This document shows positions 54,537-64,000 of a DNA stretch of 64,000 bases, piece by piece (positions within the stretch are counted from its first letter, which is position 1; each line of letters begins with the position of its first letter). Origin of the DNA: Kingdonia uniflora (taxonomy: Eukaryota; Streptophyta; Magnoliopsida; Ranunculales; Circaeasteraceae); NCBI GenBank assembly GCA_014058105.1, contig JACGCM010002435.1, forward strand, positions 1,426,001 to 1,490,000. Direction: 5' to 3'. Made by a program: the position numbers and the translations under genes. Below the pieces are notes generated by a model. The model saw nothing but the letters and a program-made list of their open reading frames with translations. It did no database searches and had not been told where the DNA came from.

Positions 54537-56392
54537 ATGGCTGAACCTATTCAAATTGATGATAAAGAATTCTTCGAGAATCTTACGGATATAGAGCCAC
54601 TCTTAATTGATGTGACTGCCTGTGTCCAAAAGTTGGGTAGGGTCGAGTAGTGCGAACGTGGCGAGTGTCGACCAGTTTAAGGTGGTACCCAGGGATGTGG
54701 AAGTTTCGGATGGGGAGGTTACCGAGACAGATGTAGATCGCGAGCCACAGGTTAGTGATCGAGAAGGTAGTGGTAGGGGGGAGGAAGATGTTGAGGATGA
54801 TGATACTGATGTATGTTATGGAGAGAGTCCAAAAACAAATTAGATTTTTCGTTTTAAACTGAATTATGGTATTCCCAAGGATATTAGGTTAGAGGAATAT
54901 CATCATGAAATGACATACCAAGATGTTCCGTTGGGTGGAATTCTTATCCATCGAGAACAGATAAAAAAAGGTTTAAAATTGCCTCTACGAGCTGCCTAGA
55001 AAAAGTTTCTAAATTTTTTCGATGTTGCGTTTGGTCAGTTCAACCCTAATGTATATGACCTCTTCTGGGCATGTGGAGTGATAAACCGTCGACTAAAGAC
55101 GAGAGGGGAAAAGTTAATTACCGTGGATGATTTATGTATGTATTGCACACTTAAACAAAATCCATCAAATTTAGGGTATATGTATTTGGCGAGGTTCTTG
55201 AGGAGACCTCTATTTTATGAGATAGTATCAACAGGGGGCAATATTTCGAGGAATGTCTCCATGTATCTAGAAATTATAAATTTGATTGGAGAATTCCCAG
55301 GGAGGCTCTGAAAAGGAAGACTTTTTACTTATGTTTGTGGTTAGGTAATTTGTTTGTCGATGTTTTGATTTGTTTGTTTGAATCTAGTGTTCTAACTGTT
55401 GGTTATTTGTTGTCTTTGGCAGCTTTGAAGGAGATTGATAGAAACTGGAATACTGCAGAAAAGTTGTATAATATTAGGAAGGGTTATTTCGGTCGGATCG
55501 ACAACCTAGTTTTTGACCAAGGGAAAGTTGATATTTTTTTTCATGAAGAGGGGTTGAAGAGAACTCGGGCTAAAGGAGCATAAATTTTAGTTATCGACAG
55601 AAAGATGTCTTTAAAAAATAAGAGAGCTGCGGTCTCGAGCTTGCCCCTTGAGAATCTGTCACTTAGTGGTTACATCACAGATTTTACAATTATAGAAAGA
55701 GATGATATGTTGACAGAATCCTTTGGGAAAGGTAAGAAAAAGAGGGTCGCCAGCCAGGTTGTTGCTCCCCTCCTTCTCCTGAAGAGGGCTTCTCGTAGAT
55801 CTGCTACAGTGGAGAAAGTTGATGTGACACCATCTGGTGTTTTGGATTGTTGACCTCCTAAAGCGGCTACGAGTTTATTGCCCAAGAAGTAGGCAGCTTC
55901 TAAGTCGACGAAGAAGAAGTTCATCGAGGAGTCAAAAACCGAGGTCCAACGACCATGGAAGTATATGTGCCTGGGACGACTACTTTGGAGGAGGAATTTG
56001 ATGATTGTCTGGTGGGGGCAGAAAGCCTCTCTACTTTTCTCAGCGAGGGCCACCGAAACATGACTAAGGTTAGGAATTTTTCAGCTTTGCTTTGATTAAA
56101 GAATTTAGTGCCCCATTTGAAATCACATATTATGTCTATAATGCAGATCAAGAAGTTGTTGATCGAGGCCAAGCCTCGTATTTTGGGTGCTGGTACTCTG
56201 GCAAACCAACATCTTGCATATAAGAATATTGAGAAGGAGCTGGTGACAGAGAAAAATAATTTGATTGAGGAGAACAAAAAATTGGAGGCGAGGCTGGGTA
56301 AGTATAAGCTGGAAGCCGGGAAGGCAAAGGAAGTTGCTCTTCGTGAGGTGAAGAAAACTTAGGAAATGAAGAAGAAGAAGAAGAAGAAGAAG

Positions 56393-56424
<32 letters not shown>

Positions 56425-56830
56425 GGAAGAGGAGGTCCAGGAGAGAAGGACCAACCTCACGAAGGAAAAAGATGAGGTATTGACTTTGCATAAAACTAAT
56501 TTTGAGAGTGATATTTGAGAACATATTATTTCTGCGCGGAGGGCGATGGAGGTGGAGCACGCGAGGGTCTTGGAGGTGGTGAGGGCTGTTAGCTATTCGG
56601 GATAACCTTGACGCGCTCAAGTAGATGAAGGATAATTTTGTTAAACAGTTTGAGGTGTTGGGGGAGAGAAAAGACTTTTACAAAGGTTTGGTTGTTGATG
56701 GGAACCAGTTCTTTCTTGATTCAGATACGAAAGATGAAGTTCCTTAAGCGCCTGCAGCGCCTAAAGTGCCTGAGGCGCCTGAACCACTGGAAGCTCCTAT
56801 GGTGACTATCCCCGAGGGTATTCTTGTTTA
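54537..56830 (+). pseudogene. Antisense ORF of the gypsy element (putative gypsy-type transposon protein)
   Basis: It starts MAEPIQIDDKEFFENLTDIE just after an acceptor-like TTTCAG. After a frame break there is an acidic stretch (54622-54843), then [51 protein letters not shown] and RNVSMYLEI (54850-55311). This order matches the N-terminal domain of plant 'putative gypsy type transposon' proteins (Pfam Transposase_28-like). A coiled coil (56108-56362), a poly-Lys run from a GAA microsatellite, and an Ala/Pro-rich tail (APKVPEAPEP, about 56750-56800) follow. Stops near 54843, 54999 and 56360 break it. Its function in such elements is unknown. Confidence 0.6.
56366..56424 (+). repeat. GAA trinucleotide microsatellite
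   Basis: About 19 consecutive AAG/GAA units, read as a lysine run in the antisense ORF, ending in a TAG at about 56423. Confidence 0.95.
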
Positions 56831-57480
56831 GAAATTACTAGATGAGCTAACTTCAGGTGTACCAGTGAAGGTTGATGCTGCAATCTCCCCCCCCCCCTGT
56901 AGAGTAAATTATGTTGGAAAAGTGTTTGTTTTTATGAAAGATGTAAAATGGTCAATGGGACCGAAACAATATTTTTTATTTCTTGAATGCTTATGCTGAT
57001 GTTTTGTTAAAGAATATTTTAAGAGTAATTAATGCATAGAATTTGTAAAATTTATGCTAAGTGTTGTTATTCGACAAGATCGATAGTACTAAATAGTAAC
57101 ATATATAATATGAGAATGTTACTTTGGAGCAAGTATCTGAGATGATTAAAAGAGGGCCATGTAATGGCCCATTTAAATGTAGAATGATGTCCAGATGTTT
57201 TACCTCAATAGGATATCTGGGTTTTATGTGGATGAAAAAAAGGGACAAAAACATAACATGTTTTGTTCGATAAGTAATAAAGTACAAACAAAGTTATCCT
57301 ATAATTGGATAGGCGTTTGTCGAAGAGATGAAAGTTAGCTATGATCTATACTTGTTAAGTATGTATCGATACTAAGCGAATGATAGTGAAAAAGATGGAA
57401 CGATAGTAAAAATGTCTTTATTTGAATTTGTCAATAGTGGTTACTGAGGTTATCTGTAGAACATTTTTAGCTGGGTTGTA
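56831..57480. other. Spacer between antisense ORF and integrase
   Basis: AT-rich, with a run of nine or so C at about 56887. No gene is visible. Confidence 0.4.
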
Positions 57481-57499
57481 TTCCACGAATATTTGAGCT

Positions 57500-58539
57500 G
57501 TATTTTGTCTCCGGTCATTAACAATTAAGTCTCACTATCGGTTTTGTCACTAACAATATATGGTCCTTCCGAGTTTTTTGATAACTTGCCAGAATTTTTA
57601 GGTCGAGTACGGTCCTGGATGCGCCAAAGAACAAGGTCACCAATGCTGAATATTTTCTTTCGAACCTTCTTGTTGTAAGCTTTATTGAGAGTGTCATGGT
57701 ACTGCCCCAAGTTTACATTGGCTCGGTCTCGGGTTTCTTCGATCCAGTTGAGGTTGTTGAGGAGCTCGAGTTCATTGTCTTATCTGTGATTTTTCTTTGA
57801 GTACTTGGTAGATCGAGGTCTGAAGGTATGACTGCTTCAGTGTCGAAGGCCATCATGAAGGTGTACAGCCTGTGGATGTTTGAGGTGTGACACTAAGTAG
57901 TTTATCTACCCATCTGCCTCTTTTCTCGTTAAGGCACTTTCGTAACCCTGACTTGATGCTTTTGTTAATGGCTTCAGTTTGGCCATTTCCTTGAGGGTGG
58001 TATGGTGTCGAAGTAAACAGTTGAATCTTATATTTATGTAGGAAATTGAGAACTTTGTTGTTGATGAATTATTTGCCGTTATCAGATTGTATCATTTATG
58101 GGCAGCCAAATCTGTTATGATGTGTTCCCAAAGAAACTTGATGACTTCATTTTTGTCAGGGTGACATAGGGGTACTACTTCGACCCATTTGGCGTAGTAG
58201 TTTGTTGCCACAAGAATGAACTTTCTGCTTCCCGATGTTGGGTAGAAAGGTTCGATGATATTGATCCTTCATCTTTTAAAAGGCCAGAAAACATTGCTAA
58301 TGTGCAAGTCGAGTACTGGGCTTTTGATATATCGAGCGTGGATTTGGCATTTGTAACACTTACGAACAACATCTTCACAGTCTTGTCGTATCTTTGGCCA
58401 GTATAACTCCTGAGTGAATGCCCGATGGGCCAATGATTGTCCCGAAATGTGCGCTGCGTAGATTTTTTCGTGAAGTACTTCGATTTTTTCTTTGGCTTTG
58501 TAATAACATATTTCCAGATTCGACAAGGATAAGCCAGAA
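57500..58539 (-). pseudogene. gypsy integrase, C-terminal two thirds
   Basis: On the minus strand from 58526: a zinc-binding H2C2 domain (RAFTQELYWPKIRQDCEDVV, CYKCQIHARYI), then LDLHISNVFWPFKR leading into the core, which is disrupted (58270-57720), and finally the C-terminal KKIFSIGDLVLWRIQD and KLSKNSEGPYIVSD (57710-57525). Sequence is close to the integrases at 8.9-9.6 and 63.6-64 kb. The core catalytic region carries stops. Confidence 0.75.
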
Positions 58540-58972
58540 TGACATAGTCAAAGACAGTCCAACACTGAAGAAGATGTCACGTCTACAGCCACAAGTTCTC
58601 GACCTACTAAAAGTATCCATTGTACATGGTCAAAGAGAGCCGTTGGAGATCCGCGAAGTTCGCCCCTTACCCCCGAAATAGGAAACTATTTTTCTTTTTG
58701 TAAACCGCATGTATCTACTATAAATACAGGTAAAGAATAGATTATTCAAATCTACAACTTTATTATTCATTCATCCTTACTTTACTGTCACGCCACAAAC
58801 TGCAATAACTAGCAGCCTATTGTATTTTACAACAAAATCCTCCCTGAGGTCGTGGTTTTTCTTAGCCTTTACCGAGTTTCCACTTAAAATTTTATTCGTT
58901 TAAACTTGTTATTGCCCCATCCTTACTATAAATATTGGCGAAGATTATCCTCTCGGATAGCACGCCATTACA
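58540..58972 (+). repeat. 5' LTR and adjacent primer site
   Basis: It starts TGACATAGTC and ends GCCATTACA. A TATA-like CTATAAATACAGG is at about 58713. The primer site directly after it reads TTGGCGCCATTTGTGGGA (58974-58991), a GGCGCC-type site usual in Tat/Athila-group gypsy elements rather than iMet. The inverted counterpart is at 51142-51591. Confidence 0.8.
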
Positions 58973-59034
58973 ATTGGCGCCATTTGTGGGAAAATTGCAC
59001 TTTTCTTTTACACCTCTGATCTAAAAATAATTCG

Positions 59035-60650
59035 ATGACAAACATGAATCTCCGAATCCATTCTAGTATGCCGAGGAACCATGAGATCAAATCGATACCA
59101 GAAATAGTCGAACTGCACATTGCAGTGATCAAACTACTGAGACAAATGGAATATGACCAAGTCCAGAGGTTAGAAGATCAGCGCATTCACACCCAAGCTC
59201 TTCAAGTCGAAAGAGACGAAAGGAGAAAGGCCTTAGACTAGCAGATTCAGATATATCAGAAAGAAATATAAAATTTACGAAGAACTCAGGATCGGCTTAC
59301 TGGATGATATACATCGCCTCCTCAGGCCCGAAATGATCATCGCTCCAGGGCGACCCAAAGAGAGAACCATCCATGGGAAGAACGAATTTGAACTTCTCGA
59401 TCCAGATCTAGAAATCTAAATAGGATTTTTTAACATTTGGGACTTACATCCTCAGCATCGATAACTCAAGGAAGTCGAAGCACTCGTCATCAAACTCCAC
59501 CACCACCAGAAATACGACCTATCAGAAACTGATTAGAACCTAAAGGACAGGGAGACTTCGATCCACAGGTTGCAGCCGTACCAATTCCTCCACCATAATT
59601 CATCACTTTGGACGACCTAAACAATAAGATTCAAGCCATAAACTCTGATATCCTAGGCCGAGGGTTTGCTCTTAATAGAATCGAGACAAATCCCATTTCT
59701 CCTCATCTCGATGTTATGCCCATTCCAGATTATTTCCACATGGCAAAATATATTCAGTATGTAGGCCTCACAAACCCTCTCACCCATGTCCGACACTTTA
59801 AAGCCACAATTGTTTTGTACTCCAAACTCAACCACATGCTATGCATATTATTCAACATGAGCCTGGAAGGGGAACCACTAAGATGGTTCCATACTATCCC
59901 CGAAGGCTCCATCACCACATTCATCTAGTTACAGCGTCTCTTCGAGTCAAATTATGCTCATGTTAAAGAGTGAGAAATAACTGTAGATTCTTTATTCTTC
60001 TTTGAGCAAGGTGCAAAAGAAGCCATGGCAGGTTTTTACAAGAGTTTATTGTTGGAAAACACAAAAAATTGGGAACTCGGATCCCAAAATTATCATTCTA
60101 GCATTTACCTTTGCCATGCATATTGACTCTAAAGTTTAAGAAGAGCTTACCTTGCACAAGCCCAGAATGGTGAAAAAGATGATTGATGTTGTTAATAACT
60201 ATATCGAATTATAACGATCCAAGAAAGATAAGAAAAAAATTTCCTCTGTCATCCATTCTCGTTAAACATTTTCATCCCCACCCCAAAAATCAACCATTAC
60301 CAAAGTACCCATGCAACGCGGAAGAAACACTGACAATACTAGAAGAAGAGACAAAAGGCCAGACAGACCCCTCCCAGTTCTATCTCCATGACAACAACTC
60401 TCTCCGCTATCTTATCAACGATAAAGGGAGATAAGTTATATCGGGCAGCATAAGAAATTCTTAATATCCCCAATAAACCTTTATATCAGTATCACAACGT
60501 GCATTGTCATGAAAATAATAATTGCTACTCTCTCATTCAAAATTTTTATGGTATTCTATTAGCTGGAAGACTTTATAATTATGTAGTCGACATTCAAAAG
60601 TTCCTCGAAGAAGAAACTATAAACAAGGATGTTGTTCAAGAGAAAGGCCA
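59035..60650 (+). pseudogene. gypsy gag
   Basis: Frames 59035-59241 (helical, charged N-terminus), 59608-59928 and 60183-60434. The middle frame has HMAKYIQYVGLTNPLTHVRH and MSLEGEPLRWFHTIPEGSI, the capsid motif of the retrotransposon gag family; LQRLFESNYAHVKE follows a stop at 59929. The C-terminal region is frameshifted. A nucleocapsid zinc motif is not clear. Confidence 0.75.
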
Positions 60651-60734
60651 AGGGTAAGCTCGATATCTTTACATGATCAAGATTGAAATAGGAAAAAAAG
60701 AAAATAAGACGATCGAATTACATCTTGTTTCAAA

Positions 60735-61290
60735 ATGACATCCTCAGACAAATCGGCAAAACTTTTCCCCAACTCAAGTAAATCAAAGCGTCCGTACCAT
60801 ATTACCTTCGAGGACTGTGACACTAGCCATGTCAAGTACCCTCATGATGACCCTCTAGTCATTATGCTCAAAGTAGAACACGACTACCTACATATGCATA
60901 TCGTCGATACAGGAAGCGTCACAGATGTTCTGTTCAGAAGGGCAATTGAAGTTCTGGATTTCAAAGACTCGATAAAAGCTTTTACAACCATCATCACAGG
61001 TTTCAAAGGCTCAAAAGAATTAGCCACATGAGAAATTACCCTACCAGTTCAAGTGGGATCAGAAACCACTTTTGTTACATTCGTTGTCATCGATGCTGAG
61101 TCCAAATATTTGGGAATATTAGGGCAGAGTTGGCTACATTCGATCAAGGCTGTACCTTTGATATATCATATGGAATTAAGATTTCTAACAAATCACAGAG
61201 TCTGCAAAATCAAAGGCAGTCAAGCAGTTGTACGTATGTACGAGAATACCACCACCAACTCTCACACGGCTAAACTTCTTAAGGCATAAC
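60735..61290 (+). pseudogene. gypsy aspartic protease
   Basis: The frame from 60735 contains YPHDDPLVIMLKVEHDYLHM and IVDTGSVTDVLF with the catalytic D-T-G-S (about 60904-60915). A stop at 61029 breaks it, and the second part (61053-61286) has VVIDAESKYLGILGQSWLHS, the flap and C-terminal region. Confidence 0.8.
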
Positions 61291-61359
61291 AACTACAGTA
61301 GGAAACACCTCCCACATTCGAACAACATGATACTAAGGTAGTAGATTCCATTAAACTCG

Positions 61360-62560
61360 ATGGGCCCGGGCATATATAATACATTTATTGGCTCCAAGCT
61401 ATCATCCGATGAAAAAGAAACTATGATCCAGCTTCTGAAGAAAAATGTCATCATCTTTATATGGTCTTTCCAAGAGATGCCTGACATTAATCCTTGGATC
61501 GCATGCCACAAGCTCAACCCACTTCTAGATAGTAAAATAGTTTTACAAAAGCGCCAAAATCTTGCTCCCTGCCATCGCGAAGCTGTTAATGAGGAAATTG
61601 ATAAACTCCTTTGTGTAAGATTTTTCAGGGAAGCGAAGTATCCGAAATGGGTTTCTAACATAGTAGCGGTCCCAAAGAAAAATTGGAAAAATCAGAGTTT
61701 GTATTGATTTCACAGAACCTAACAAGTTTACCCCAAAAGATAACTTTCCTCTCCTACTGATCCCGCAACTCCTCAACTCTATCGCAGGGTACGAACTTCT
61801 TTCAATGATAGATGCGGCTTCTGATTACAATCAGGTTCCTCTCATCGAAGAATATAAAGAAAAGACAACTTTGGTCACAAAAAGATGTCTTTACTGTTAC
61901 ATAGTAATACCTTTTGGGTTAAAGAATGCAGGAGCCACTTACCAACGGCTTGCCACTAAAATGTTCAAAGATCATTTAGGAAAAATTATGGAGGTATACA
62001 TCGATGATATGATCTGCAAAAGCTTGAAGCGTGAAGATCACTGCAACAACCTCCAAACCATCTTAGTTATCCTTCGTACCTACCAGATAAAACTTAACCC
62101 ATAAAAATGCCAATTCGATGTCACATCTGGTAAACTTCTGGGGTACCTGGTTAGTAAAAGGGGAATCAAAATCGATCTGGCACAAATCATGGTACTCATG
62201 GCAATGCCATCTCCTCGAACAAAGAAAGATGTAGAAAAATTTGCTGGCAAGATTACTGCTCTTCACAGGTTCATCGCCAAATTATCTGACCGATATAATC
62301 TTCTTTATCTCCTTCTTCGTGAAATTCAACTCCACTATCCAAAAAGCATCCCAAGGAAATCGTTTGGACTCCTGATTGTGAATTTGTTTTCCAAGACCTT
62401 AAGCGATACTTGGGGCGTCCTTCTATAATAAATACTCCAGTTGATGGCGAAACACTTATAATGCACTTATGCACAACTGATGATTCCATTAGCTCTGTCC
62501 TTATTTGAGACAACGAAGGTGTAGAAAAAGCAATCTTATTCATCAACAAGACTTTCATGT
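61360..62560 (+). pseudogene. gypsy reverse transcriptase
   Basis: RREAVNEEIDKL-type start (HREAVNEEIDKLLCVRFFRE), IVAVPKKN, a frameshift near 61695, then LSMIDAASDYNQVPL, PFGLKNAGATYQRL and the catalytic Y-I-D-D at 61997-62008. The thumb region KLLGYLVSKRGI and FAGKITALHRFI follow to about 62280. Stops at 62102 and later. The Y-I-D-D box is intact, unlike in the copy at 5.4-6.2 kb. Confidence 0.85.
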
Positions 62561-63393
62561 CTGCTGAGAAAAGGTATACAACAGCAAAAAAATAACTACT
62601 CGCCTTGGTCTACAGTTCTCAGAAACTTTGACCTTATTTTCAAGCTCATCCCATCAAAATCATTACTAAATATCCTCTTAAACTTGTACTCTCTTAAAAA
62701 GAAAAATCTCGAAGAGTTCAACAATGGTCCATATTCTTCGACGAATATGACATCTCCTTTGAGCCTCAAATATCAATCAAAGGGCAAGCAGTAGCTGCTT
62801 ACTTGGCAGATTTTCCTGTCGAAGACCCCGATTGATAAGAACTCGAAGAGGTATTGGTTGATGACTCAATTGCAGAACCAGATGCATGGTCACGAAGTAC
62901 AGGATATAGACTCTTTACAGATGGATCTACTGGACCCCGAGGATCAAGAATTGACTTCGCTCTTGTTATACCATCCAATCTTTACATCAAGAAAGCTAAT
63001 AAACAAAAATTATATGCCACCAATAATGAAATAGAATATGAAGCCATCCTTCATGGACCCGATCTTTCTTTACCACTTAGAACGGAAGAAATAGCTGCTT
63101 ATGTCGACTCCTTACTCATCGCCAATCATTATAACAAGACATTCAAGACATCAGGCAAGATGGTTGATTATGCAGGCTTGGTTGGAGAAAAAATGAACAA
63201 ATTCAAATCAGTAACAATCTGTTACCTCCCTCGAGCCAAAAATCGCCACGCTGATGCGTTAACATACATTGTTGCAATGCCCGAAGACAGTGAAAAGAGA
63301 ACTTGGGATATCGAAGTTATCGAACATTCTAATCTCGATATAAGCTATACGATGCATATCAATGTTACTAAAGACGAAGATGAAGATGATTAG
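62560..63393 (+). pseudogene. gypsy RNase H
   Basis: A frame at 62854-63390 holds YRLFTDGSTGPRGSRIDFAL (first catalytic Asp in TDGS), NNEIEYEAILHG (catalytic Glu), YVDSLLIANHYN and RAKNRHADAL (last Asp). This is an archaeal/plant-type RNase H after the first, decayed one (62560-62830). Two RNase H modules are known in some Tat elements, so this may be the extra one. Confidence 0.7.
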
Positions 63394-64000
63394 AGAAGAC
63401 CTTTTTATGCATACCTCAATTCCAACATCTTCCCAAGTAACAAAGAAGAGGCCCAATCACTCTTGGCCAAATGCCCAAGATTTACAGTCCAAGATAAAAT
63501 CCTCTATCGCATTACAGGAGAAGGACCTCTTATTGAATGCATCTCTCAGAAATAGGCCTAAATAAAAATCAAAGAACTTCACAAAGGGATCTCCGCAGCT
63601 CACATTTTAGGACGATCATTCGCCCAACAGGCATTTACTCAAGGGTTATACTAGCCAAAGATGCGACAAGACTGCGAAGACTTTGTTTACTGGTGTTGCG
63701 AATGCCAAATCCATGCTCAATACATTAAAAACCCAGCACTCGACTTACACATAAAAAATGTCCTCTGGCCATTCAAAAGATGGGGGATCGATATCATTAG
63801 ACCCTTCTACCTAGTATCAGGAAATTACAAATTCGTTCTTATAGCCACAAACTAATTCACCAAATAGATCGAAGCAGTTCCTTTATGTCACACTGACAAA
63901 AATAAAGTCATTAAGTTTCTTTGGGAGCACATCATAACCAAATTTGACTGCCCACACATGATATGATCTGATAACGGTAAATAATTCATCAGCTGCAAAG
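63394..64000 (+). pseudogene. gypsy integrase, N-terminal part
   Basis: Zinc-binding region (SAHILG.SFAQQAFTQGLY then PKMRQDCEDFVYWCCECQIH) and the start of the core (LHIKNVLWPFKRWGIDIIRP, then FDCPHMI and SDNGK). Stops interrupt it at several points. The window ends inside the core. Confidence 0.75.

Larger units (their letters stand above)
51142..58539 (-). mobile_element. 3' half of a Tat-like gypsy element with antisense extra ORF
   Basis: From left to right: 3' LTR (51142-51591), a long region with + strand (antisense) ORFs (52.0-56.9 kb), and minus-strand integrase (58526-57500). The body stops at 58540, where a plus-strand gypsy LTR begins. An extra antisense ORF between pol and the 3' LTR is a known trait of some Tat-lineage elements. 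The 5' half may lie beyond the window or be lost. Confidence 0.65.
58540..64000 (+). mobile_element. Tat-like Ty3/gypsy element, cut by the window end
   Basis: A 5' LTR (58540-58972), a primer site, gag, protease, RT, RNase H and the start of integrase follow in order. The element sits in the integrase region of an opposite-strand relative. Many codons such as CAA, CAG and TGG have become stops, the pattern left by cytosine deamination in methylated repeats. It runs past position 64000. Confidence 0.85.

Noticed and set aside
56123..56620. 165-residue minus-strand ORF with a long leucine run
   Set aside because: It is the reverse reading of the GAA microsatellite and the coiled coil of the plus-strand antisense ORF.
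51142..58972. Inverted LTR pair as the ends of one giant inverted-repeat transposon
   Set aside because: Each LTR has its own proper neighbours (antisense-ORF element on one side, GGCGCC primer site and gag on the other), so they belong to two separate gypsy elements.

Overview
This is a transposon-dense stretch of a flowering-plant nuclear genome. The support is spliced genes with GT..AG introns, LTR retrotransposons with tRNA-iMet-type primer sites, a FAR1/Mutator-type transposase, LINE remnants and a nuclear tRNA-Leu-like gene. A eudicot is likely, but the species cannot be fixed from the sequence. The only host gene that looks intact is a six-exon, 224-residue J-domain (DnaJ) protein on the + strand. 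Its coding exons are at 24448-25058 and 43348-43794, and its probable old promoter is at about 12.65 kb.

Layout. 0-4.4 kb: a MITE, a solo LTR with a target-site duplication (TSD), another LTR-like piece, and a LINE RNase H remnant. 4.4-9.6 kb: a decayed Ty3/gypsy element (+). 9.6-11 kb: a LINE remnant (-). 12.07-12.55 kb: a MITE. 12731-24374: an 11.6-kb Mutator-like element (MULE) with ~185-bp terminal inverted repeats and a 9-bp TSD, sitting between the DnaJ promoter and its ATG. It carries a FAR1-type transposase gene (+), a small upstream ORF, and a long, many-exon accessory gene (-) encoding a plant mobile domain, a coiled coil and an OTU-protease-like domain. 25.06-43.35 kb: DnaJ intron 4, swollen to 18.3 kb by a TRIM-like element, a CACTA-like element with captured exons (one histone H2A-like), a MITE, and a gypsy element (TSD TTACC) that itself holds a copia element. 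45.2 kb: tRNA-Leu(CAA)-like gene. 45.4-50.6 kb: a region with repeated palindromes, split by a 3.6-kb copia element (TSD AGTAC). 51.1-58.5 kb: the 3' half of a minus-strand Tat-like gypsy element with an antisense extra ORF. 58540-end: a related plus-strand gypsy element inserted into it and running off the window.

The most unusual signal is inside the MULE. About 38 copies of an 18-bp palindrome, ATTGTCGAATTCGACAAT and variants, lie in eight clusters. As far as I can read, every cluster is in an intron, the intergenic spacer or the 5' flank, and none is in an exon. Copies are spaced about 30, 51, 72 or 92 bp apart, mostly 50-53, so the spacings differ by steps of about two helical turns. I see no copies outside the element. 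Variant copies often show CG to TG/CA changes. This looks like a phased array of binding sites for an element-encoded protein, conceptually like the noncoding motif arrays bound by VANC anti-silencing proteins of Arabidopsis VANDAL MULEs, but with a different motif and a different candidate protein. That function is inference.

All transposon coding regions carry stops or frameshifts, so most of this DNA is ageing. The DnaJ reading frame stays open across the giant intron. Coordinates were read by eye and small boundary errors are possible.
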